Of a DNA stretch of 8,753 bases, positions 1 through 4,817 are shown in pieces (within the stretch, counting starts at the first letter, position 1; each line of letters opens with the position of its first letter). Below the pieces are notes generated by a model, which had not been told where the DNA came from, made no database searches, and saw only the letters and a list, made by a program, of their open reading frames with translations. The position numbers were made by a program, and so were the translations under genes. Source of the DNA: Desulfobulbaceae bacterium (GTDB lineage: Bacteria > Desulfobacterota > Desulfobulbia > Desulfobulbales > Desulfurivibrionaceae); NCBI GenBank assembly GCA_003557565.1, contig PWOG01000229.1, forward strand, positions 1-8,753, in the 5' to 3' direction.

Positions 1-29
1 CAGGCCTAATGCCTTGGATGCGCAACGGC

Positions 30-162
30 GTAAGCACTCGCGGGGGCCAAAGGGCAAGCGATCACGGTTGCCGCAGGCTGCGGCAACACCCGACGGCCAC
101 GCGTACATCAGTACGTGAGCCGGCCCGATCGCCGCAAGATACGATGGGCTGTAATCGCTTAC
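30..162 (+). mobile_element. 133-bp MITE-like element, copy 1 (IS66-type ends)
   Basis: A non-coding element beginning GTAAGC (30-35) and ending GCTTAC (157-162). It is flanked by the exact direct repeat GCAACGGC at 22-29 and 163-170, read as a target-site duplication (one more C can be counted at 21 and 162). It aligns without gaps to the minus-strand copy at 4356-4488. Internal structure: a second end-like sequence GCAAGCGATCACGG at 54-67, a 9-bp perfect hairpin at 67-75/79-87, a central GTAC-ATCA-GTAC hairpin at 103-114 and a hairpin at 123-149. AAGCGAT (56-62) pairs with ATCGCTT (154-160). IS66-family insertion sequences are known for GTAA-type termini and 8-bp duplications, so I infer a derivative moved in trans by such a transposase. 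It encodes no protein of its own. It lies directly behind the hydrolase stop codon, so it forms the 3' flank of that gene. Confidence 0.75.
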
Positions 163-170
163 GCAACGGC

Positions 171-1118
171 TCATGGCTGCGGCGGCTGGGGTTGCCAGGG
201 GCCGGCGGGAGGCAGGCTGGCCGCGTCCAAGTCCCCGCCCAGCCAACCGCGCATGGTTTCAACAAAGCGGCGGCGAACGTCGGGGTCGGCCAGGGGCTGA
301 TTATGTCGTGCCCCTTCGATCCGCCAAAGATGGCGGGGTTCCCCCGCCGCTTCAAAAAGTAACTCACCATGGTGGGGGGGGATGGTGCGGTCATCCTCGG
401 CCACGATCAGCAGCAGGGGAATGGGAGAAAGTTCGGCAATGCTGTCAACCGGGGCATATTCGTCGCTGATCAGCCACGACAGAGGGTGCTGCAAAGCCCA
501 GGTCGGCCAGAAGCCCGCCAGCTTCTCCCGGGTGATGCCGCGGTAGCTGGCAAAAGGACTTTCGGCGATCACCCCCGCCGGCATGATCATATCCTTGCGG
601 CGCGCGACAGTGGTAATGGCCACCGAGGCGCCAAGGCTCTGGCCGAAGACGATCAGCCGCTCCGGGTCGATGTCAGCCATCGTCGTTGCCGTTTCCATGG
701 CCGCCTCGGTGTCCAGGTGAACCCCGTCGAAGGTCGGCCTTCCCTGTGAGCGCCCGAACCCGCGATAGTCGAACATAAAAACGTTGAACCCCTCACGCGG
801 CAGCCACCAGACCGCCGTCACGTGGGTGCTGACGTTCTGGGCGTTACCGTGAACAAAAAAGACGCTGCCCAGGGGCTCCTCGGTGCGGGCCGGCAAAAAC
901 CAGCCATGAAGCCGGGTGCCGTCGGGAGCCTCGAAGAAAACGTCTTGGTATACCAGCCCGGCGTCGGCCGGATCCCAGTAATGTTCCGCCGAGGGATAGA
1001 AAAACAGCCCCTGGCACCCGGAAAACAGCACCGTAACCGCGACCATAACCAAAATTATCGGCACCGCAAAAAGCGGCGGCGCCGACTGGGCTTGCTCTGT
1101 AGTTCTTGGTCTTTGCAT
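171..1118 (-). CDS. Membrane-anchored alpha/beta hydrolase, probable lipoprotein
   Basis: A 315-aa serine hydrolase of the alpha/beta-hydrolase fold, resembling the BEM46/COG1073-type group; substrate unknown. In 315-aa numbering: a hydrophobic N-terminal segment (about 16-33) ends in VLFSGC, a lipobox with Cys35, so the protein is probably exported and lipid-anchored. HGNAQN (about 90-95) forms the oxyanion region, GQSLGAS carries the nucleophile Ser161, EDDRTIP gives the likely acid Asp243, and GARHNQP gives His272, completing the triad. The tail is Pro/Gln-rich. I chose ATG at 1118. The frame stays open to 1220, but the extra 34 residues are polar, lie before the signal sequence and are partly encoded by a 28-bp tandem duplication, so they look like leader sequence. 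No strong ribosome site is seen at 1118, so the start is only moderately certain. The gene stands alone: a terminator precedes it, and a mobile element sits 8 bp after its stop. Confidence 0.85.
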   Translation of the reverse strand: MQRPRTTEQAQSAPPLFAVPIILVMVAVTVLFSGCQGLFFYPSAEHYWDPADAGLVYQDVFFEAPDGTRLHGWFLPARTEEPLGSVFFVHGNAQNVSTHVTAVWWLPREGFNVFMFDYRGFGRSQGRPTFDGVHLDTEAAMETATTMADIDPERLIVFGQSLGASVAITTVARRKDMIMPAGVIAESPFASYRGITREKLAGFWPTWALQHPLSWLISDEYAPVDSIAELSPIPLLLIVAEDDRTIPPHHGELLFEAAGEPRHLWRIEGARHNQPLADPDVRRRFVETMRGWLGGDLDAASLPPAGPWQPQPPQP

Positions 1119-1175
1119 TACCGACCAGCACGTGTGGCGATTTTTTGCGAAACCATCAAAATTCGGCTCGTCATA

Positions 1176-1231
1176 ATCTTTACCGTAGCCATAAGCTCTC
1201 CGGATCTTTACCGTAGCCATAAGCTCTCCGG
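1176..1231. repeat. Exact 28-bp tandem duplication
   Basis: Two identical, directly abutting 28-bp units, 1176-1203 and 1204-1231 (unit starts ATCTTTACCG and ends CTCTCCGG on plus). Read on minus, each unit contains ATGGCTACGGTAAAGAT. Because 28 is not a multiple of three, the two potential ATGs are in different frames. The duplication lies upstream of the chosen hydrolase start, in its 5' leader. Perfect identity implies a recent event or recurrent slippage. Confidence 0.95.
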
Positions 1232-1321
1232 TTACGCCATCTCAAGCGGGTCAAGAGGCTTAAACCGGGCCCTTGCCACCCCTGACTTCAGTCTCTATAT
1301 ACCCTCGCCAGTCATGGCAAG
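1228..1321 (-). promoter_or_regulatory. Structured 5' leader / promoter region of the hydrolase gene
   Basis: This lies between the yajC terminator and the hydrolase start. Two inverted repeats are visible. CTTGCCA (1272-1278) pairs with TGGCAAG (1315-1321), and the stem continues as TGACT (1283-1287) with AGTCA (1310-1314) after a CCCC bulge. Separately, CCGGTT (1228-1233) pairs with AACCGG (1263-1268). A weak promoter can be read on minus: TTGCCA (1315-1320), a 15-bp spacer, TATAGA (1294-1299). The promoter boxes overlap the first hairpin, so that hairpin may act as DNA symmetry (an operator) rather than RNA. I do not recognise a known riboswitch. The remaining bases from 1119 to 1175 hold only the leader discussed under the hydrolase. 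Confidence 0.35.
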
Positions 1322-1339
1322 AGCAATCCGGCCCGGCAC

Positions 1340-1381
1340 AAAAAACCCGGAACCAGCCTGCGGGGCGGATTCCGGGTTTTT
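1340..1381 (-). terminator. Intrinsic terminator after yajC (bidirectional)
   Basis: A perfect 12-bp inverted repeat: AAAAACCCGGAA (1341-1352) and TTCCGGGTTTTT (1370-1381), with a 17-nt loop. Read on minus, the hairpin ends in six U residues (complement of 1340-1345), starting 48 bp past the yajC stop codon. The plus-strand reading also ends in five T residues, so it could stop transcripts from either side. Confidence 0.9.
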
Positions 1382-1428
1382 GAGCCGGGCCTGATGACGC
1401 GGCTGTAACTACAGCCAGCCAGTGTTCA

Positions 1429-1758
1429 TCAGCCGCCGGCGGGTTTGGCCATGCCCGTATCCTGGCCGGCCGGGCCCATGATGAAGGGCCGGGCCACCTT
1501 GACCCTGGTCTTGTCGGCGATCTCCACGGTGACCACGTTGTCGGACAAACCGGTGATGGTCCCGTGGATACCGCCGCTGGTGACCACCTCGTCCCCGATT
1601 TTGAGCGCTTCGATGAACTGCTGATGCTCCTTGGCCTTTTTCTGCTGGGGCCGGATAAGCAGAAAATAAAAAATTACAAAAATCAGAATCAGGGGAATAA
1701 AGGCGCCGAATCCGCCTGCCGCCGGGGCCGCTTCCGCAGCGTGGGCTACGCTTACCAT
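1429..1758 (-). CDS. yajC: Preprotein translocase subunit YajC
   Basis: A 109-aa small inner-membrane protein of the YajC family, an accessory partner of SecDF and SecYEG in protein export. A short Ala-rich N-terminus is followed by one transmembrane helix (about 19-36, AFIPLILIFVIFYFLLI). The family signature RPQQKKAKEH comes next, then a small cytoplasmic beta domain with LKIGDEVVTSGGIHGTI and the conserved end DKTRVKVARPFI. The start at 1758 is set by GGAGG at 1766-1770, seven bases upstream. A longer in-frame reading to 1833 would add 25 residues that belong to the promoter region. It follows tgt, as in many bacteria, but at 180 bp and with its own candidate promoter. A terminator lies directly downstream, where secD/secF would usually be. 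Confidence 0.95.
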   Translation of the reverse strand: MVSVAHAAEAAPAAGGFGAFIPLILIFVIFYFLLIRPQQKKAKEHQQFIEALKIGDEVVTSGGIHGTITGLSDNVVTVEIADKTRVKVARPFIMGPAGQDTGMAKPAGG

Positions 1759-1765
1759 GGTCAAT

Positions 1766-1770
1766 CCTCC
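1766..1770 (-). promoter_or_regulatory. Ribosome binding site of yajC
   Basis: GGAGG on minus, seven bases before ATG 1758. It decides the yajC start against the longer open frame reaching 1833. Confidence 0.85.
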
Positions 1771-1787
1771 AGTGTCGTTACAGTTCC

Positions 1788-1825
1788 AGTTTATATATAT
1801 GCTTGCCAAGGTCAATAAACCTTGG
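1788..1825 (-). promoter_or_regulatory. Candidate yajC promoter overlapping a palindrome
   Basis: On minus, TTGACC (1810-1815) resembles a sigma70 -35 box and, 16 bp on, TAAACT (1788-1793) could serve as -10, with an AT-only stretch between them. The -35 box sits inside a perfect 7-bp-arm inverted repeat, CCAAGGT...ACCTTGG (1806-1825, 6-bp centre). That suggests a repressor site or a small hairpin at the promoter. The spacer to the yajC ribosome site is short and fits this role. Confidence 0.45.
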
Positions 1826-1849
1826 ATTACCACAGCCGTAAACAGCTAT

Positions 1850-1933
1850 CCCCGCCTCCGCGGGGCTTGGAAACCAGCCCCGCCAGTGTGCCACCGCAGA
1901 ATACCCAGCAGGTGTGCCGCCGCCGGGCGGCTT
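1850..1933 (-). terminator. GC-rich hairpins between tgt and yajC (weak terminator candidates)
   Basis: Just after the tgt stop on minus are a GCCGCC/GGCGGC hairpin (about 1918-1933) and, further on, CCCCGC-GGAG-GCGGGG (1850-1865). Neither is followed by a T-run, so a classical intrinsic terminator is not supported; read-through or Rho-type ending is possible. The stretch also holds two imperfect direct repeats of GTGTGCCRCCGC on plus (about 1885 and 1912). Confidence 0.3.
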
Positions 1934-1938
1934 AGCTT

Positions 1939-3048
1939 CTAAACATCGGCCAGTCGGCCCTTTTCCTGTCGGGCGTTGAAATCCCGATAAAAATCAAGAA
2001 AGCGGTCTTCCTCGATGGCCCGCCGCATGGAGGTCATCAGCCCGGTGTAATAACTGAGATTATGAATGGTCATCAGCACCGAAGCCATAATCTCGCGGGC
2101 CTGGAAAAGGTGGCGCAGATAGGCCCGGGAGTAATGGCGACAGGTGTAACAGCCGCAGGATTCGTCCGGGGGCCGAAGATCATCCCGATAACGAGAGTTT
2201 TTTATAACAAGCCTCCCCCGGGAAGTAAAGAGCATTCCGTTGCGGGCGTTGCGGGTAGGCATTACGCAATCGAACATATCGATACCCCGCCGCACTGCCT
2301 CCACCAGGTTGCGGGGCGTGCCCACCCCCATCAGGTAACGGGCCCGGTCTTCGGGCATTTCGGCGGCGGTGGCCTCACAGATTTCATACATCAGCTCTTC
2401 GGGCTCCCCGACACTCAAGCCGCCGATGGCATAGCCGTCAAAGCCGATTTCCCGCAGGCTCTCCAGGGACTGCCGGCGCAGGTCATGATACATTCCACCC
2501 TGGATAATGCCGAACAGCAGCTGGCCGCTGTCCCGCTGGGCCGCCCGGCACCGGGCCGCCCAGCGGCCGGTGAGGTCGGTGGCCGCCTTCGCCTCCCGGT
2601 AATCGGCCGGATAGGGAATACAGGTGTCCAGGCACATCATGATATCGGCCCCCAGGTCCTCCTGGACCGTCACTGCCGACTCGGGGCTGAGGAAAAGGGC
2701 CGAACCGTCGAGATGGGATTTAAAGGCCGCCCCTTCCTCGGTGATTTTGGCCAACCGCTCCAGGGAGAAAATCTGAAAACCACCGGAGTCGGTAAGAATC
2801 GGCCCCGGCCAGTTCATGAAGCGGTGCAGACCGCCAGCTTGCTTGATCAACTCGGAGCCGGGCCGCAGAAACAGATGATAGGTATTGCCCAGTATGATCT
2901 CGGCCCCCAGCTCCCGCAGCTGCTCCGGGGTCACCCCCTTGACCGTGGCCTGGGTGCCCACGGGCATGAATACCGGGGTTTGCACGGTCCCGTGGAGGGT
3001 CCGCAACTCGCCCCGGCGGGCGGCGCATTGACTGGAAGATTGCAGCAT
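1939..3048 (-). CDS. tgt: Queuine tRNA-ribosyltransferase (tRNA-guanine transglycosylase)
   Basis: A 369-aa enzyme that swaps guanine-34 for preQ1 in tRNAs with GUN anticodons (queuosine pathway, cytoplasm). In 369-aa numbering: the family start ARRGELRTLHG...TPVFMPVGT (about 9-32), TDSGG with active-site Asp87, the substrate-loop region YAIGGLSVGE (about 206-215), FDCVMPTR with the nucleophile Asp260, and the zinc site CxCxxC (Cys298, Cys300, Cys303) with His329. Length and residue spacing match the bacterial family closely. ATG 3048 is chosen because alignment to the family begins there. The frame remains open to a TTG at 3111, but those 21 residues have no family counterpart. No good ribosome site is seen at either start. 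The gene lies between the Xaa-Pro peptidase and yajC; the tgt-yajC pairing is common, but queA is not next to it here. Confidence 0.96.
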   Translation of the reverse strand: MLQSSSQCAARRGELRTLHGTVQTPVFMPVGTQATVKGVTPEQLRELGAEIILGNTYHLFLRPGSELIKQAGGLHRFMNWPGPILTDSGGFQIFSLERLAKITEEGAAFKSHLDGSALFLSPESAVTVQEDLGADIMMCLDTCIPYPADYREAKAATDLTGRWAARCRAAQRDSGQLLFGIIQGGMYHDLRRQSLESLREIGFDGYAIGGLSVGEPEELMYEICEATAAEMPEDRARYLMGVGTPRNLVEAVRRGIDMFDCVMPTRNARNGMLFTSRGRLVIKNSRYRDDLRPPDESCGCYTCRHYSRAYLRHLFQAREIMASVLMTIHNLSYYTGLMTSMRRAIEEDRFLDFYRDFNARQEKGRLADV

Positions 3049-3070
3049 TGTAAAGGGATTGGGATTGCCC

Positions 3071-3100
3071 ACTATGACACCAAAGTTGATGGCCCCACAA
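3071..3100 (-). promoter_or_regulatory. Possible tgt promoter
   Basis: On minus, TTGTGG (3095-3100), an 18-bp spacer and CATAGT (3071-3076) preceded by TGT form a weak extended -10 type promoter about 22 bp before ATG 3048. If used, the transcript leader would be very short. This rests on pattern alone. Confidence 0.22.
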
Positions 3101-3146
3101 AAACCCGCCAAACGTGTTGGCCGATACGCGAGGACAAGTTTTTACA

Positions 3147-3233
3147 AAGCGCACCCGGTCGGAACCGCCCCTCGGCAGGGGCAGGCGGGCCGGGCTCGAT
3201 CGCCGTTTGCGGCGGTTCCCCGTGATCGCTTAC
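3147..3233 (+). mobile_element. Partial/degenerate copy 3 of the MITE family
   Basis: The right half matches the two full copies. CGATCGCCG, exactly 21 bases, then CGCTTAC is present at 3197-3233, the same spacing as in copies 1 and 2, and the terminus reads GTAAGCGATCACGGGG on minus. The left half is shorter or lost. AAGCG at 3147-3151 may correspond to the internal AAGCG of the full copies, but the distance is 20 bp less, and no target duplication of TTCATGAT (3234-3241) was found on the left. Internal symmetry: GGAACCGCC (3161-3169) pairs with GGCGGTTCC (3211-3219), and CGCCG/CGGCG forms a small hairpin near 3201-3214. It occupies the gap between the peptidase gene and tgt. A further inverted repeat, GTGATCGC (3222-3229) with GCGATCAC (3248-3255), straddles its right end. 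Confidence 0.6.
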
Positions 3234-3270
3234 TTCATGATGGACCTGCGATCACTGATTTTACCAGGGA

Positions 3271-4515
3271 TCAGACATCCAGAAAGGTAGTGTCGCGATT
3301 AAGAATGCGGCAGCCCTCGTCGGTGACCACCGCCATGTTTTCCAGCCGCACACCGCCCCAGTCCGGGAGATAAACCCCGGGCTCGACGGTCAGTACCATG
3401 CCGGAACGCAGTTTTTTGCGATTACGGTGACTCAGGTTCGGTGCTTCATGAACATTGAGCCCCACCCCGTGGCCCAGGCCATGACCGAAATAATCACCAT
3501 AACCGGCCTGGGCGATCACCCGACGGGCCACCTGGTCGACAAAGCGACCACTCACCCCGGCCCGCAGGGCCTGCTGACCGGCCAGCTGGGCCTGGCGCAC
3601 CAGGCGGATCAGGGCCAGGGTCCGGGCATCGGGCTGACCCAGCACCACCGTCCGGGTCATGTCCGAACAGTAACCGTCGAGCCTCAGGCCCATGTCGATG
3701 ATCACCGGCTCGCCGGCGGCGATCTTGCGGGCGGTGGGTACCGCATGGGGCTTGGCGCCGTTGGGTCCGGCGGCGACGATGGTGGGGAAGCTGGGCCCCT
3801 CGGCCCCCAACCGGCGCATGGTGTCCTCGATCTGCCAGGCGGTTTCCTGCTCGCTGACTCCGGGCCGCAGTTGCCGGTAAACCCTGGTGAAGACCTCTTC
3901 ATTGAGGCGTACCGCTTCGGCTATCAGCTCCAGTTCGGCTTGGCTTTTCACTTGGCGCTGGGTTTCCACCAGATCGGTGAACGGCACCAGCTCCAGCCCT
4001 TTTTCGCCGGCCAGCTTTTCCAGGGAGCCGTACACCGAATGGAGCAGGTAGTGGCTTTCAAAGGCCAGCCGTTGCGGTTCCAGGGTATTGAAAAGCCGCC
4101 GCAGCAGGGCAAACAAACCCTGGCGATAAACCCGGACCTGGTAGTCCGGCGCCTCCTCGGCGGCCTGCAACCGGTACCGGCCGTCAGTCAGCAGGTACGG
4201 GTGGCCCTCGGCGGGGATCAACAAAACCCCGGCACTTTCGTTAATGCCGTGATCTAAAGCAGTGTAGCCGCTGAGATAGCGCCGATTCTCGGGCTGGGTC
4301 ACCAGCAGGGCATCAAGGCCGCGTTGCTTCAGGCGTCGGCGGAGGCGGGACAAGCGTAAGCGCTCAGGGGGCGCCTCACCCTGCGGCGATCGGTCCGGAT
4401 CACATACTGATGCAGGCATCGCCGTCCCGTTGGCCGCAACTGGCGGCACCCCGTGAGCGCTTGCCAAACAACCCCCGTGATTGGCTGCGGACAAATGTTT
4501 TGCCAGGTGAGACAT
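3271..4515 (-). CDS. M24B Xaa-Pro peptidase with an in-frame MITE-encoded insert
   Basis: A 414-aa metallopeptidase of the aminopeptidase P / prolidase family, which cleaves bonds at proline in peptides (cytoplasm). In 414-aa numbering: a creatinase-like N-terminal domain (about 57-185, starting RLRRRLKQRGLDALLV), then the pita-bread catalytic domain. Dinuclear metal ligands are Asp274 (IIDMG), Asp285 (CSDMTRT), His349 (GLGHGVG), Glu378 (TVEPGVY) and Glu392 (RLENMA); His257 (KPHAV) is a likely catalytic histidine. Residues 10-56 come from a mobile element (4356-4488) plus one target duplication, 141 bp or 47 codons. Without them the protein would be 367 aa, a usual length for the family. ATG 4515 is supported because removing the insert joins it in frame to the family start; its ribosome site is weak (GAGTGG). 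The gene begins 11 bp after the stop of the 86-aa gene, so the two are probably co-transcribed. PepP versus PepQ substrate class cannot be settled from sequence. Confidence 0.93.
   Translation of the reverse strand: MSHLAKHLSAANHGGCLASAHGVPPVAANGTAMPASVCDPDRSPQGEAPPERLRLSRLRRRLKQRGLDALLVTQPENRRYLSGYTALDHGINESAGVLLIPAEGHPYLLTDGRYRLQAAEEAPDYQVRVYRQGLFALLRRLFNTLEPQRLAFESHYLLHSVYGSLEKLAGEKGLELVPFTDLVETQRQVKSQAELELIAEAVRLNEEVFTRVYRQLRPGVSEQETAWQIEDTMRRLGAEGPSFPTIVAAGPNGAKPHAVPTARKIAAGEPVIIDMGLRLDGYCSDMTRTVVLGQPDARTLALIRLVRQAQLAGQQALRAGVSGRFVDQVARRVIAQAGYGDYFGHGLGHGVGLNVHEAPNLSHRNRKKLRSGMVLTVEPGVYLPDWGGVRLENMAVVTDEGCRILNRDTTFLDV
4356..4488 (-). mobile_element. 133-bp MITE-like element, copy 2, inside the peptidase gene
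   Basis: This aligns base for base, without gaps, with copy 1 (30-162 on plus). The best blocks are GGCAAGCG-TCACGG, GACGGC, ATCAGTA-GTG, CGATCGCCGCA and CGCTTACGC. Ends read GCAGCC on the left and GCTTAC on the right. Flanks in the same 8-bp register are ATTTGTCC (minus, 4496-4489) and GCTTGTCC (4355-4348), identical at six of eight bases. If TTGTCC is taken as a 6-bp duplication, the match is exact and the element would be 135 bp; both readings give 141 added bases. The terminal stem covaries with copy 1: the A-T pair at 61/155 there is C-G here. Its minus strand is translated as residues 10-54 of the peptidase without a stop codon. Confidence 0.78.
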
Positions 4516-4526
4516 GACTGCGCCAC

Positions 4527-4787
4527 TCAATGGAGGAAATGAACAAAGACCTTGACCCCATAACGAAAAAGCTTGCTATGCAGCTGCTGCAGGGCCCGGG
4601 TGGGGTCCCCCTGGCCGAAATCGACCAGGTAACGGAAGGGTTTGTCCAGCACCTGGAGATACTCGAAATTGTGGCGGCCGTAACGAGCCACACTGCCCTC
4701 TTCATACCACTGGTGAAAACGCTTCTCAACCTCTGGCAGATCCTCGGGTTTGACCTCATCGACATCCAGCAGGATTTCCGCTTCCAT
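4527..4787 (-). CDS. Conserved-looking small protein of unknown function (86 aa)
   Basis: I do not recognise the family. The protein is soluble, acidic at the N-terminus (DVDEVKPEDLPEVEKRF) and rich in aromatics (HQWYEEG, ARYGRHNFEYLQVL, FRYLVDFG, FRYGVKVFVHFLH). It has no signal peptide, membrane segment or cysteine. A mixed alpha/beta fold is likely, with a central FRYLVDFGQGDP turn. Coding potential is well supported: GGAGG lies at 4797-4801, nine bases before the ATG, within a longer purine-rich run, and the gene is tightly fitted between neighbours (30 bp after the 198-aa gene, 11 bp before the peptidase). This arrangement suggests one transcript, but the function cannot be deduced from it. 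Confidence 0.8.
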   Translation of the reverse strand: MEAEILLDVDEVKPEDLPEVEKRFHQWYEEGSVARYGRHNFEYLQVLDKPFRYLVDFGQGDPTRALQQLHSKLFRYGVKVFVHFLH

Positions 4788-4796
4788 GATCCCTCT

Positions 4797-4801
4797 CCTC
4801 C
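4797..4801 (-). promoter_or_regulatory. Ribosome binding site of the 86-aa gene
   Basis: GGAGG on minus, nine bases before ATG 4787, followed by a second purine run (GAGGG, 4791-4795). This is the main non-homology evidence that the small gene is translated. Confidence 0.75.
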
Positions 4802-4817
4802 AAATGATTAATACTGC

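Noticed and set aside
9..362. Plus-strand open frame over the first element copy
   Set aside because: It crosses the mobile element, its flanks and the hydrolase 3' end, has no ribosome site, and its product is Arg/Gly-rich with no domain.
1228..1321. Hydrolase leader as a known riboswitch (for example c-di-GMP or cobalamin)
   Set aside because: The paired segments are present, but none of the conserved core sequences of those classes could be found.
2062..3225. Plus-strand open frame (387 codons) opposite tgt
   Set aside because: It is an antisense shadow of a GC-rich gene. Tgt on the minus strand has all catalytic and zinc residues, and the plus-strand product has no recognisable motif.
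4516..4530. TTG at 4530 as the peptidase start
   Set aside because: It overlaps the stop of the 86-aa gene and adds five residues. ATG 4515 gives a clean family-like start once the inserted element is ignored.
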